NCBI RefSeq assembly: GCF_019880405.1
Contig: NZ_CP082269.1
Coordinates: 1,674,001 to 1,738,000, forward strand
From: Enterobacter sp. C2
Lineage (GTDB): Bacteria > Pseudomonadota > Gammaproteobacteria > Enterobacterales > Enterobacteriaceae
DNA: 64,000 nucleotides
Reading direction: 5' to 3'
Shown here: one piece after another, positions 44,800-53,163 of the stretch
Layout of the letters: each line of letters opens with the position of its first letter
Numbering within the stretch: the stretch's first letter is position 1
The notes under the pieces: model-generated
Databases searched by the model: none
Told to the model about the DNA's origin: nothing
The model's input: only the letters and a program-made list of their open reading frames with translations
Made by a program: the position numbers and the translations under genes

Positions 44800-45234
44800 A
44801 TGGCACAGCGAGGCAGAAAGTCTCTGGCTGCGACGTCTGCTGTCTCGCTGCCGGCACTTGCTGAAAGCAGGCTGCAGCCGTCCATTCACCTGAGCGATCC
44901 GGAGATCAACGTCTGGGTCCGGCTGGTCAATGACAACCCGGCCAGCTCTTTCACCGAAACGCACCGGGACATGCTGGAGATGTACTGCCGCCATGTGGTG
45001 CAGGCCCGGCTGCTCACTACGCAGATCGAGGAGTTCGAGCTGGAGTGGCTGGCCCGCGACGATGGTCTGAAGCGCTACGACAGGCTACTGACGATGCGCG
45101 AGCGCGAAGTGCGATCGGCGTCCTCTCTTGCGACACGACTGCGGATAACACGACAGGCTACTGCCGATCCCAAAACGGTTGGCCGCGCTAACAATAATCT
45201 CGCTCGGGAGAAAAAGCCCTGGGAAATTGATTAA
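44800..45234 (+). CDS. terS: Terminase small subunit, P27 family
   Basis: 144 residues of the P27 type: basic MAQRGRKS start, LSDPEINVWVRLV, the middle helix YCRHVVQARLLTTQIEEFELEWL and the end ASSLATRLRITRQATADPKTVGRANNNLAREKKPWEID. TerS recognises cos DNA and regulates TerL. The AAAGGAAAAATGCG upstream provides a ribosome site. Adjacent terL confirms it. Confidence 0.9.
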   Translation: MAQRGRKSLAATSAVSLPALAESRLQPSIHLSDPEINVWVRLVNDNPASSFTETHRDMLEMYCRHVVQARLLTTQIEEFELEWLARDDGLKRYDRLLTMREREVRSASSLATRLRITRQATADPKTVGRANNNLAREKKPWEID

Positions 45235-45243
45235 GGCTCTTTG

Positions 45244-46776
45244 ATGGCTAAAAAAACTCTGACAAGAGCCGAGAGGAATATCCTCTGGTGCGAAAGAAAT
45301 ATCGTCATCCCTGAAGGTAAGTTCGTCGGTCAGCCCCTGAAAATGGCTGAGTTCATGAAGGACGATTTCAGGGCCATCTTCGACAACCCGCACGGCACAC
45401 GCCGGGCGATCATCAGCCGCGGGCGGAAAAACGCCAAAACCGTTGAAACCGCCATGCTGATGCTGCTCTACCTGGTAGGGCCGGAGGCCGCGCCGAACTC
45501 GCAGCTGTATTCCGCTGCGCGATCCCGCGATCAGGCCGCCATTCTGTTTAACCTGGCCTCAAAGATGTGCCGGATGAACCCGGTGCTGATGCAGTATGTC
45601 GCAATTAAGGATTCAGCGAAGGAGATTCACTGCCCGGAGCTGGGTTCGTACTACCGCGCGCTGAGCGCCGAAGCCACAACGGCCTACGGTTTCTCGCCGC
45701 GATTCGTGGCCCACGATGAGCTGGGGCAGGTTCGCGGGCCGCGAGATGGACTTTATGAGGCGCTGGAGACTGCCACCGCCGCTCAGGATAACCCCATTTC
45801 GGTGATCATCAGTACCCAGGCACCAGACGCGAGCGACCTGCTCAGTCTGCTGATTGATGACGGCCTGACCGGCGCTGACCCGCGAACGGTGGTCAGGCTC
45901 CAGACTGCGCCGGAAGATATCGACCCGTTTTCGGTTGAAGCCATCAGGCTGGCGAACCCGGCATTTGATGTGTTCATGAACCAGAAAGAAGTGCTGGATA
46001 TGGCCGCCAGCGCCAAACGCCTGCCGTCGCGCCAGGCGGAGTTTGAGAACCTGGTGCTGAACCGAAGGGTTGAAGCTAAAAGCCCGTTCGTCAGCCAGAC
46101 CGTCTGGCACATGAACAAGGAAGAGCCTGACGATCTCACAGGAAAAACTGTGTGGGGTGGCCTCGACCTTTCCAGCGTGTCGGATCTGACCGCCCTGGTA
46201 CTGAATACAACTCAGGGCGATGTGCACTGCAAGTTCTGGCTGCCCGAAGAGGGGCTGGCCGACAAGGCGCGCAACGATCGCGTTCCCTACGACATCTGGG
46301 CGAAGCAGGGTTTTCTCAACACGACGCCGGGCAAGGCCATCGAATACGCCTTCATCGCCCGCGAGTTGCGGCACGTTTTCGACACCTGCAACGTCCGGGC
46401 GCTGGCGTTCGACCGCTACAACATGCGCTTCCTACGCCCGCATCTGATAGATGCCGGGTTTACCGAGGCGGAGCTCGAGCGGTTTGTTGAGTTCGGTCAG
46501 GGCTTTGTGTCTATGTCCCCTGCGCTCAGGGAACTGGAAGCCAGACTCCTCGGCGCGCAGCTGAAGCATGGCAACCACCCCATCCTCGAAATGTGTGCGA
46601 AGAACGCCACGGTTATTACCGATCCCGCCGGCAACCGCAAATTTGTGAAAGGCAAATCCAGCGGGCGTATCGATGGCATGGTTGCACTGGCCATGTCTGT
46701 CGGCGCGCAGACGAGCGATGAGGTGGAGGATCAGGGCGACGTTAACGACTTTATCTATAACTTTTTGAGCATCTAG
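45244..46776 (+). CDS. terL: Terminase large subunit
   Basis: 510 residues from ATG 45244. ATPase part: a Walker A-like segment ISRGRKNAKTVETAMLML (about 58-75) and Walker B FVAHDELGQ (about 159-167). Nuclease part: GLDLSSVSDLTALVL (about 305) with the first metal aspartate and later AFDRYNMRFL and GRIDGMVALAMS. It drives DNA into the prohead and cuts at cos. HK97-like terminase_1 type. Confidence 0.95.
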   Translation: MAKKTLTRAERNILWCERNIVIPEGKFVGQPLKMAEFMKDDFRAIFDNPHGTRRAIISRGRKNAKTVETAMLMLLYLVGPEAAPNSQLYSAARSRDQAAILFNLASKMCRMNPVLMQYVAIKDSAKEIHCPELGSYYRALSAEATTAYGFSPRFVAHDELGQVRGPRDGLYEALETATAAQDNPISVIISTQAPDASDLLSLLIDDGLTGADPRTVVRLQTAPEDIDPFSVEAIRLANPAFDVFMNQKEVLDMAASAKRLPSRQAEFENLVLNRRVEAKSPFVSQTVWHMNKEEPDDLTGKTVWGGLDLSSVSDLTALVLNTTQGDVHCKFWLPEEGLADKARNDRVPYDIWAKQGFLNTTPGKAIEYAFIARELRHVFDTCNVRALAFDRYNMRFLRPHLIDAGFTEAELERFVEFGQGFVSMSPALRELEARLLGAQLKHGNHPILEMCAKNATVITDPAGNRKFVKGKSSGRIDGMVALAMSVGAQTSDEVEDQGDVNDFIYNFLSI

Positions 46777-46777
46777 C

Positions 46778-48049
46778 ATGGCAGAAACCGACTACAGCAT
46801 TGACCTGCGGACACGTTCGCCATTCTGGGCGCGCATGGCCTCTATTCTTACCGGTGGCCGCCTGGTCACACCGGATAACGGCTCGCAGATGGCGGGCACA
46901 TCAGCTCACGGCACCGTCGGGGAATCGGTGGTGAGCGATGAGCGCAACATGTCGATCAGCACCGTGTGGGCCTGTATAAGGCTCATCTCAACCGTAACCG
47001 CATCTTTACCGCTGGACGTTTTTGAAACCATCGATGATCAGCGCAAGAAGGTCGATAACACCAACCCGCTGGCGAAGCTTCTCCGCTTCCGGCCAAACAA
47101 TTTCATGACCGCGCTTGAGTTTCGCGAGGCGATGACAATGCAGCTCTGCGCCTACGGCAATGCCTACGCACATCTGGAGCGAAACAGCGTCGGCGATGTC
47201 ATCAGCATGCTGCCGCTGCTGAGTGCAAATATGGATGTCCGGCTCGACGGTAAAAATGTCATCTACCGGTACCGGCGTGACAGCGAGTATGTGGACTTCA
47301 GGGCGAAAGAAATATTTCACCTTAAAGGCTTCGGTTTTAACGGTCTGGTCGGGTTGTCGCCGCTGGCGTTCAGCGCCAAATCTGCAGGCGTGGCGATCGC
47401 CATGGAAGATAACCAGCGGGAGTTTTTCGCCAACGGTGCGAAGTCCCCTCAAATCCTGATGACTGATGGCAAGGTGCTGACTAAAGAGCAGCGCGGCCAG
47501 CTGGAGGAAAACTTCAAGGAGATTGCCGGTGGCCCGGTGAGAAAACGCCTCTGGATCCTTGAGAGCGGATTCACCACGCAGCCTATCGGCATCTCGCCGC
47601 AGGACGCGCAGATGCTTGAAGCACGAAAGTTTCAGGTGGCAGAGCTGGCCCGCTTCTACGGTGTACCGCCGCACCTGGTGGGTGATGTTGAAAAGACCAC
47701 ATCCTGGGGCAGTGGTATTGAACAGCAGAACCTCGGGTTCCTGCAGTACACCCTGAAACCCTATCTCGATCGCTGGGAGTACAGCATTGAGCGCTGGCTG
47801 GTCAAGGAGTCTGATCAGGGCAAGCTCCACGCCGAGCATAACCTCGACGGGCTGCTTCGCGGGGATTCAGCAAGCCGCGCCGCCTTCATGCAAACGATGG
47901 TCAACACCGGGATCCGCACCGTTAACGAGGTGCGGCGACTGGATAACCTTCCGCCATTGCCCGGTGGTGATGTGGCGACCCGCCAGTCGCAGAACGTACC
48001 CATTACCGATCTCGGATCAAGCAAAGAGCCCCGCACTGACGGGGCTTAA
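46778..48049 (+). CDS. Portal protein, HK97 family
   Basis: 423 residues with the phage_portal (HK97 gp3) pattern: MSISTVWACIRLISTVTASLPLDVFE near 50, NFMTALEFREAMTMQLCAYGNAYAHLER, FARFYGVPPHLVGDVEKTTSWGSGIEQQNLGFLQYTLKPYLDRWE near 300. It forms the dodecameric ring through which DNA passes. The start is one base after the terL stop. A terminator-like hairpin (48027-48054) is embedded at its 3' end. Confidence 0.95.
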   Translation: MAETDYSIDLRTRSPFWARMASILTGGRLVTPDNGSQMAGTSAHGTVGESVVSDERNMSISTVWACIRLISTVTASLPLDVFETIDDQRKKVDNTNPLAKLLRFRPNNFMTALEFREAMTMQLCAYGNAYAHLERNSVGDVISMLPLLSANMDVRLDGKNVIYRYRRDSEYVDFRAKEIFHLKGFGFNGLVGLSPLAFSAKSAGVAIAMEDNQREFFANGAKSPQILMTDGKVLTKEQRGQLEENFKEIAGGPVRKRLWILESGFTTQPIGISPQDAQMLEARKFQVAELARFYGVPPHLVGDVEKTTSWGSGIEQQNLGFLQYTLKPYLDRWEYSIERWLVKESDQGKLHAEHNLDGLLRGDSASRAAFMQTMVNTGIRTVNEVRRLDNLPPLPGGDVATRQSQNVPITDLGSSKEPRTDGA

Positions 48050-48054
48050 TTTTT
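48027..48054 (+). terminator. Terminator-like hairpin at the end of the portal gene
   Basis: Perfect 7-bp stem AGCCCCG-CACTGA-CGGGGCT then TAATTTTT. It covers the portal's last codons. Q-modified polymerase should read through; it could lower portal-to-head stoichiometry in message or act on stray transcripts. Confidence 0.55.
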
Positions 48055-48063
48055 ATGGGGGCC

Positions 48064-48735
48064 ATGATGCCTGATATTCACAAGACGCTGGCGTTCGACC
48101 AGACCGAAATTAAGTTCACCGGCGACGGCAGCAAGGGGACATTTGAAGGGTACGCCTCGGTATTCAACAACACGGACTCCGACGGCGACATCATTTTACC
48201 CGGCGCGTTCGCTGGCGTGGTCGCTAACCAGAGTCGTAAGGTGGCGATGTTCTTTAACCACCAGACGCGCGCCATCCCGGTCGGCAAGTGGGATGCCATG
48301 CACGAAGACGATAAGGGGCTGTTTGTTCGCGGGCAGCTCACGCCCGGTCTGAGCATCTCTGAAGATCTGAAAGCCGCCATGCAGCACGGAACCGTCGAAG
48401 GCATGTCGGTGGGGTTCTCTGTCGGCCCGGATGATTACTCTGTCGGTACCACTGGCCTCATCTTCAAAAACATTTCTTATCTGCGGGAAATCAGCGTCTG
48501 CACATTCCCGGCCAACGAGCTGGCGGGCGTTACCGCCATGAAAAGTATCGACGGCATCAAATCCATTCGTGACGCGGAGGCCTGGCTGAGGGATTCAGTC
48601 GGCCTGACGCGCGCTGAAGCGCAGGCATTTATCGCCCGCGTGAAGTCCGCAGGCCGGAGTGAGTCCGGTAGCGGCGACATTGACGCGCTGGCACAGCGCA
48701 TAACTTCCTTTGCCGCTAACCTGCGGAACAATTAA
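48064..48735 (+). CDS. Prohead protease, HK97 gp4 family
   Basis: About 223 residues, starting at one of the clustered ATGs 48055/48064/48067; the GGGGG at 48057-48061 favours 48064 or 48067. U35-type protease with the catalytic histidine in AMFFNHQTRAIPVGKW and serine in GTVEGMSVGFSVGPDD (about 115). It removes the capsid delta domain during maturation. Located between portal and capsid as usual. Confidence 0.92.
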   Translation: MMPDIHKTLAFDQTEIKFTGDGSKGTFEGYASVFNNTDSDGDIILPGAFAGVVANQSRKVAMFFNHQTRAIPVGKWDAMHEDDKGLFVRGQLTPGLSISEDLKAAMQHGTVEGMSVGFSVGPDDYSVGTTGLIFKNISYLREISVCTFPANELAGVTAMKSIDGIKSIRDAEAWLRDSVGLTRAEAQAFIARVKSAGRSESGSGDIDALAQRITSFAANLRNN

Positions 48736-48746
48736 CGGAGCACCAC

Positions 48747-49910
48747 ATGTCTGAATTATCTGTACTGGAAAAAGCGATCGAGAAGTCACAGCAGGAAGTG
48801 AAGGACCTGATCGAAGAGCAGCGAAAATCCATCAACGAAAATGGTCAAGTCAATAAGCAGTTACAGACTGACCTGACGAAAGCGCAGGAAGAGCTTAAAA
48901 CCACTGGTAACCGCCTGTTTGAACTCGAGCAGAAGCTGGCAGGCAATGCCCCTGAGCAGACCGCACAGAAGTCTTTCTCCGAACGTGTATCAGAAGACCT
49001 GATCAAAAACTGGAACGGTGACCGTGCCAAAGCGAAAGTTACCAGCTTTGATAAGGCGCTCGGTTCGGGCGCGGCCTCTGCTGGTGCGCTGGTGCAGCCG
49101 CAGCAGGTGCCGGGCATTCTGACGCCGGGCCTGCGTCGCCTGACCGTTCGTGACCTGCTGGCGCAGGGGCGCATTACCAGTAACGCCCTGGAATACGTTC
49201 GTGAAAACATCTTCACCAATGCCGCAGCGCCGGTGGCCGAAGGCGCGCTGAAGCCTGAAAGTAACCTCACCTTCACCAAAGAGATGGCGAACGTGAAAAC
49301 CATCGCGCACTGGATGCAGGCGTCCCGCCAGATTATGGACGATGCGCCGGCGCTTCAGTCCTACATTAACTCGCGCATGATGTACGGCCTGGCGCTGGTG
49401 GAAGAAAACCAGATGCTGAACGGTGACGGTACCGGCGACAACCTACTGGGTCTCAATACCGTTGGCATCGACTACGAGACTGAACTGAACGCGGATGGTG
49501 ACAACGGCGCGGATATCCTCGCCCACGCTATCTATCAGGTGTCACTGAGCGAGTTTGAAGCGGACGGCATTATTCTGAACCCGCGTGACTGGCATCGTAT
49601 CGCGCTGCTGAAGGATGCTAACGGCAACTATATCCTTGGTGGCCCGCAGGCGTTCGCTTCGAAAGTGCTGTGGGGTCTGCCGGTGGTTTCCACTACGGCC
49701 CAGACGGCTGGCTCGTTTACTGTCGGTGCCTTCGGTCTGGCCTCGCAGGTATGGGATCGTATGGATGCCACCATCGAGATCAGCAATCAGGATCGCGATA
49801 ACTTCGTTAAAAACATGCTGACCATCCTGTGCGAAGAACGCCTGGCACTGGCTCACTATCGTCCGGCGGCGATCGTAACCGGCAGCATGACTGTTTCTTC
49901 TGGCGCATAA
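48747..49910 (+). CDS. Major capsid protein, HK97 gp5 family
   Basis: 387 residues, alignable with HK97 gp5 along its length. A coiled-coil scaffold-like delta domain (1-103) ends at K103/A104, the expected protease site. The mature part contains the chain-mail residues at the same positions as HK97: K169 (GALKPE), N356 (VKNMLT) and E363 (CEER). Autocatalytic crosslinking is therefore expected. The best-supported structural gene of the prophage. Confidence 0.97.
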   Translation: MSELSVLEKAIEKSQQEVKDLIEEQRKSINENGQVNKQLQTDLTKAQEELKTTGNRLFELEQKLAGNAPEQTAQKSFSERVSEDLIKNWNGDRAKAKVTSFDKALGSGAASAGALVQPQQVPGILTPGLRRLTVRDLLAQGRITSNALEYVRENIFTNAAAPVAEGALKPESNLTFTKEMANVKTIAHWMQASRQIMDDAPALQSYINSRMMYGLALVEENQMLNGDGTGDNLLGLNTVGIDYETELNADGDNGADILAHAIYQVSLSEFEADGIILNPRDWHRIALLKDANGNYILGGPQAFASKVLWGLPVVSTTAQTAGSFTVGAFGLASQVWDRMDATIEISNQDRDNFVKNMLTILCEERLALAHYRPAAIVTGSMTVSSGA

Positions 49911-49946
49911 CACGAGGACGCGGTCAGCAATGGCCGCGTTTACCGC

Positions 49947-50180
49947 ATGAAAATTAAAGCTCTCCGTATGTTCTCGCATTATCACCTCGGCAACGTTTCT
50001 CAGGGCGAAACACGAACAGTGAAAAAAGAAATTGGCGAAGCGCTGGTGAAAATGCTTCTGGCCGAAGAAGTTGAGCCTGAAAAGGCAGAGACGCCAGATC
50101 CCGAAAAACCAAAAACCGGGGGTAAAGGTGGAAATAAGCGCGGAGCAGATGGCGCAGATAAAGGCGCATCTCAGGGTTGA
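49947..50180 (+). CDS. Hypothetical head protein, 77 residues
   Basis: N-terminal half is a small beta domain (MKIKALRMFSHYHLGNVSQG, ETRTVKKEIGEALVKMLLAEE); the C-terminal half is low complexity, Lys/Gly/Pro-rich (PEKAETPDPEKPKTGGKGGNKRG). This arrangement is common just after the capsid gene in HK97-like phages. It overlaps the connector gene by 53 bases. Function unknown. Confidence 0.6.
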   Translation: MKIKALRMFSHYHLGNVSQGETRTVKKEIGEALVKMLLAEEVEPEKAETPDPEKPKTGGKGGNKRGADGADKGASQG

Positions 50181-50454
50181 TAGCGACGCCGAAGATGGGC
50201 TTATCGGCGCATATGCCTCAGCTGCCGTCGATTATGTTGAGCATTTCTGCGACGGTGCGCTGGTGGAGGCACTGACGCCGCCAGTGGAAGAGAAAGAGCC
50301 TCCCCGTGAGGTTCTTTTTACTTCCGGCATCTGGGCGGCAATGTTGCTTCTCATCGGTCACTGGTATGCGAACCGCGAAGCCGCGTCGCAGAATCTGGCG
50401 GAAACGCCGCTGGGCGTTGAGGCGTTGCTGATGCAACACCGCCGGTGGCGCTGA
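50128..50454 (+). CDS. Head-tail connector (HK97 gp6-like)
   Basis: 108 residues from a GTG at 50128 behind a GGGGGTAAAG ribosome site. VEISAEQMAQIKAHLRVDSD, EDGLIGAYASAAVDYVEHFCDG and the C-terminal HWYANREAASQNLAETPLGVEALLMQHRRW are the gp6/Phage_gp6 connector pattern. It forms the adaptor ring beneath the portal. Its stop overlaps the next ATG (TGATG). Confidence 0.85.
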   Translation: MEISAEQMAQIKAHLRVDSDAEDGLIGAYASAAVDYVEHFCDGALVEALTPPVEEKEPPREVLFTSGIWAAMLLLIGHWYANREAASQNLAETPLGVEALLMQHRRWR

Positions 50455-50597
50455 TGGCCTGCTCCGGATGCGCCGCCCGGCGTGAATGGCTTAAAAAGTG
50501 GATGAAAATCGCCTATGAACGATCAACAGGTAAACCAGCTGCTGGCAGCAATGGCAGCACAGACCGCAGCGATAAACCGCCTGGCGGAATCAAATGA
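50454..50597 (+). CDS. Small phage protein, 47 residues
   Basis: MACSGCAARREWLKKWMKIA then YERSTGKPAAGSNGSTDRSD, KPPGGIK. The N-terminal CxxC and basic helix are typical of a short ORF at this place in HK97-like genomes. It overlaps both neighbours, the next one by 83 bases in another frame. Function unknown; a zinc-type knob in the head-tail joint is conceivable. Confidence 0.6.
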   Translation: MACSGCAARREWLKKWMKIAYERSTGKPAAGSNGSTDRSDKPPGGIK

Positions 50598-50691
50598 AGC
50601 GCTGGTCGGTTTGCTTTACCAGGATGACATCGAAACGACAACGATTGACTCACCGCATCCGACCTACCTCAGCACCAGACCCAGGGGGTGA
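50515..50691 (+). CDS. Small phage protein, 58 residues
   Basis: A frame overlapping the 47-residue gene: MNDQQVNQLLAAMAAQTAAI then NRLAESNEALVGLLYQDDIE, TTTIDSPHPTYLSTRPRG. Helical N-terminal half and extended C-terminal half. It ends four bases before the head closure gene. Similar proteins occur at this point in related siphophages as I recall; its function is unknown. Confidence 0.55.
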   Translation: MNDQQVNQLLAAMAAQTAAINRLAESNEALVGLLYQDDIETTTIDSPHPTYLSTRPRG

Positions 50692-50693
50692 TC

Positions 50694-51026
50694 ATGCAGG
50701 CGGGGAAGCTCAATAAACGAATCACGCTACAGAAGCCTGTTAAAACGCAGAGCCCGGTTACCGGCGCGGTGGTTAATGGGTGGGCTGACCAGGCCGAACT
50801 GTGGGCTAACGTTACAGATTTGTCTGCGCGCGATTTCGTGGCCGCGCAGGCGGGTCAGAGCGAAGTAACCACGCGGATCACTATTCGCTGGCGTGATGAT
50901 GTCACGGATAAGCACCGCATTCTTTATCGTGGCCGCGTTTACGATATTCAGGGCGTGCTGGAAGACGACAAAAGCGGACGGGAATATCTGACGCTGCCAT
51001 GCTCCCGGGGGGTTAACGATGGCTGA
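50694..51026 (+). CDS. Head closure/head-tail adaptor protein
   Basis: 110 residues from ATG 50694 after GGGGG. MQAGKLNKRITLQKPVKTQS then GAVVNGWADQAELWANVTDLSARDFVAAQAGQSEVTTRITIRWR and RILYRGRVYDIQGVLEDDKSGREYLTLPC identify the head-tail adaptor (head closure) family. It seals the portal and receives the tail. Overlaps the gp10-like gene by 8 bases. Confidence 0.88.
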   Translation: MQAGKLNKRITLQKPVKTQSPVTGAVVNGWADQAELWANVTDLSARDFVAAQAGQSEVTTRITIRWRDDVTDKHRILYRGRVYDIQGVLEDDKSGREYLTLPCSRGVNDG

Positions 51027-51504
51027 CGGTATTGATTTCAGTATCATCGGTGTCGAGGCGCTGCTGGGGAAATTATCTTCCGTCAGTGTCGATCTGCGCC
51101 GTCGTGGCGGACGGGCAGCACTTCGGCGCGCTGGTAACGTGATTGTCGAAAAAGCAAAGTCCAACGCCAGCCGTATCGATGATCCGCACACCGGACGAAG
51201 CATTGCTGCGAACGTGGCTATGCGCTGGAATGGCCGCCTCTTCAAAACCACCGGCAATCTGGGTTTTCGGATCGGCGTTCTGCACGGCGCAGTCCTTAAA
51301 AAAAATCCTGATCTCGGTGAGAATGCGCCGACGCCACACTGGCGGCTGATTGAGTTCGGTACCGAGAACGTGCGGGCACAGCCTTTCATGCGTCCGGCGG
51401 CGGAAAGCAGCACCGGAGAAGTGGTGAATGTCTTTGCCACTGAATACGAAAAGGCTATTGACCGCGCCATCAAACGCGCAGCTAAAAAGGGAGTGCCTCC
51501 ATGA
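51019..51504 (+). CDS. HK97 gp10-like protein
   Basis: 161 residues: IDFSIIGVEALLGKLSSVSV, RRRGGRAALRRAGNVIVEKAKSNA and the C-terminal HWRLIEFGTENVRAQPFMRPAAESSTGEVVNVFATEYEKAIDRAI, the HK97-gp10/tail-completion family pattern (FGT..R.A.PFMRPA). It takes part in head-tail joining. Overlaps its neighbours by 8 and 4 bases. Confidence 0.9.
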   Translation: MADGIDFSIIGVEALLGKLSSVSVDLRRRGGRAALRRAGNVIVEKAKSNASRIDDPHTGRSIAANVAMRWNGRLFKTTGNLGFRIGVLHGAVLKKNPDLGENAPTPHWRLIEFGTENVRAQPFMRPAAESSTGEVVNVFATEYEKAIDRAIKRAAKKGVPP

Positions 51505-51866
51505 TTGCGCCGATCTTTACCGTCTGCGCTGCCAGCCCGTCGGTGGTGGCACTGCTGGGCGGCGAAACGCTGCGCCTCTATCCGTTCGGCCAGCAGGATG
51601 ACAACGTTATCTATCCCTATGCCGTCTGGCAGAATCTCTATGGCACCCCCGAAAACTATCTGGCCCAGCGGCCTGATGCAGATTCTTTCACGCTGCAGGT
51701 AGACGTTTACGCTGACACGCCAGACCAGGCGATCGCCGTGGCCGCCGCGCTGCGGGATGCGATTGAGCCGCATGCTTACATCGCCCGCTGGGGCGTGCAG
51801 GGAAGAGACCCCGAAACCAAGCGCTACCGCTATTCGTTCGACGTCGACTGGATAGTGAAGCGGTAA
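51501..51866 (+). CDS. Tail terminator-like protein (DUF3168)
   Basis: 121 residues with the DUF3168 pattern: PIFTVCAASPSVVALLGGETLRLYPFG, VIYPYAVWQNLYGTPENYLAQRPDADSFTLQVDVYADTPDQAIAVAAALRDAIE. These proteins cap the tail tube. The gene is followed by a terminator hairpin before the tail tube gene. Confidence 0.88.
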   Translation: MIAPIFTVCAASPSVVALLGGETLRLYPFGQQDDNVIYPYAVWQNLYGTPENYLAQRPDADSFTLQVDVYADTPDQAIAVAAALRDAIEPHAYIARWGVQGRDPETKRYRYSFDVDWIVKR

Positions 51867-51884
51867 AGCAATCACCCTCAATAC

Positions 51885-51907
51885 ACCGGCCCCGAGCCGG
51901 TTTTTTT
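51885..51907 (+). terminator. Terminator before the tail tube gene
   Basis: ACCGGC-CCCGA-GCCGGT with seven T residues. It separates the head/joining genes from the tail tube gene; read-through by Q-modified polymerase is expected. Confidence 0.8.
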
Positions 51908-51923
51908 ATATCCGGAGATAACT

Positions 51924-52421
51924 ATGTCTGTAGTGACTCAGGGCACGCAGCTCTATGTTCTGGCGGACGGTGCAGTCAGCGAAGTTGAATGCATCACCGC
52001 GTTTAGCCCTGGCGGCAACCCAGCCGACCAGATCGAAGACACCTGTCTCAGCGAGCGCAGCACGCGAACCTATAAAAAGGGGCTGCGTACCCCCGGCGCG
52101 GCAACGGTGACGCTTAACGCGGATCCGGCGAACCTCAGCCACCTGATGCTGCACCGCATGGCAGAGTCCGACAATCAGGACGATCTTACCTGGGCAGTGG
52201 GCTGGGCTGATGGTGAATCAGCGCCAACAGTCGCAACAGCTTCTGATCCTGACGCTGTTGACGGACTGAAGCTACCAGAAGACCGCACCTGGTTTGTATT
52301 CAAAGGCAAGGTGACCGACTTCCCGTTTGATTTCGCGGCTAACACGGTTGTGGCCACGTCGGCATCAGTTCAGCGTTCCGGCCCGGCGGTATGGGTGCCG
52401 AAAGTTCCGACTGGCAGCTAA
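51924..52421 (+). CDS. Major tail tube protein
   Basis: 165 residues. SVVTQGTQLYVLADGAVSEVECITAFSPGGNPADQIEDTCLSERSTRTYKKGLRTPGAATVTLNADP is the tail tube pattern of HK97 gp12/lambda V-like proteins; C-terminal QRSGPAVWVPKV. It polymerises around the tape measure. GGAGATAACT precedes the ATG. Confidence 0.9.
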   Translation: MSVVTQGTQLYVLADGAVSEVECITAFSPGGNPADQIEDTCLSERSTRTYKKGLRTPGAATVTLNADPANLSHLMLHRMAESDNQDDLTWAVGWADGESAPTVATASDPDAVDGLKLPEDRTWFVFKGKVTDFPFDFAANTVVATSASVQRSGPAVWVPKVPTGS

Positions 52422-52468
52422 GCAACGCGGGGCGTATGCCCCGTATAACTTTTAGAGCAGGAAAAATT

Positions 52469-52951
52469 ATGCAACTGACGCTTGATAATCTGAAAAAAGC
52501 CGGCGCGTTCACCGGCCGCCCGATTGAAAAAGAAATCACCTGGAAGCAGGGGGAGGAAGAGTTTACCGCAACGGTGTTTATTCGCCCGGCCGGTTACCAT
52601 GCTGCCACCCAGGTCATTCAGGCCAGCGCCGGGAAGATCGACGGCGTAGCTGGCTATATCGCTGCGGCGGTTTGTGACGAAGAAGGCAACCCGGTATTTA
52701 CTGCCAAAGACATTACCGGGGAGGCCGATCCGGAACGCGGTGCGCTCGATGGCGCGCTGACGGTCGCGCTGCTGGTCGCCATCCAGGAGGTGAACGAGCT
52801 GGGAAAGATGAGCTCACCGCCGAAGATGAAGTCTGGTGCGAGCTCGTCCTCAACGGTATCGGCGGACGAACAATTGCCGAAGCACAAGAGCGACTCAGCT
52901 TCAGAGAGTTCCAGCTCTGGCTCCGGTACCGCAGCCAGTACGGAGGACTAA
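52469..52951 (+). CDS. Tail assembly chaperone G-like
   Basis: 160 residues from ATG 52469 (AGCAGGAAAA upstream). The first 113 residues (LTLDNLKKAGAFTGRPIEKEITWKQGEEEFTATVFIRPAGYHAATQVIQASAGKIDGVAGYIAAAVCD) match the tail assembly chaperone family. The in-frame C-terminal tail is Ser-rich low complexity. A GGGAAAG slip site at 52801 allows a fraction of ribosomes to make the G-T fusion. The two products guard the tape measure during tail assembly. Confidence 0.88.
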   Translation: MQLTLDNLKKAGAFTGRPIEKEITWKQGEEEFTATVFIRPAGYHAATQVIQASAGKIDGVAGYIAAAVCDEEGNPVFTAKDITGEADPERGALDGALTVALLVAIQEVNELGKMSSPPKMKSGASSSSTVSADEQLPKHKSDSASESSSSGSGTAASTED

Positions 52952-53112
52952 ACCCGATGATGCGGACAGAGTGGGGCGCGGCGCTGATCGCTTCCGTGCT
53001 GGCGAACGTCAATAAAGGCAAGGATACGCCGTCGTTCCGCATCAGTGATTTCGCACCTCATATTGACGAGCCGCCCGTGTCGCTGGAAGACGCTATGAAG
53101 ACGTGGGGTTAG
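52469..53112 (+). CDS. G-T fusion tail assembly protein (programmed -1 frameshift)
   Basis: Translation to 52807, one base back, then on to the TAG at 53110-53112 gives 214 residues. After the slip the sequence reads DELTAEDEVWCELVLNGIGG then RTIAEAQERLSFREFQLWLRYRSQYGGLNPMMRTEWGAALIASVLANVNKGKD, the tail assembly protein T (DUF4035-like) family, encoded in no other complete frame with its own start. The fusion layout is that of lambda gpG-GT. Confidence 0.88.
52801..52807 (+). promoter_or_regulatory. Slippery heptamer GGGAAAG
   Basis: GGGAAAG in the phase CTG-GGA-AAG allows tandem -1 slippage, and is the same heptamer known from lambda G-T. Coding potential switches from frame 0 to -1 exactly here. 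Confidence 0.9.
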
Positions 53113-53163
53113 ATAGATAAACATTTGTGATACATTTAGATCTTCATAGATGGAGATCTTACA

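Noticed and set aside
45613..46374. 253-codon minus-strand frame opposite terL
   Set aside because: Shadow of the terminase gene with no family pattern and low-likelihood composition.
47006..47839. 277-codon open frame on the minus strand opposite the portal gene
   Set aside because: It lies entirely within the well-supported portal gene, has no recognisable domain and no ribosome site; long antisense frames are common in GC-rich coding DNA.
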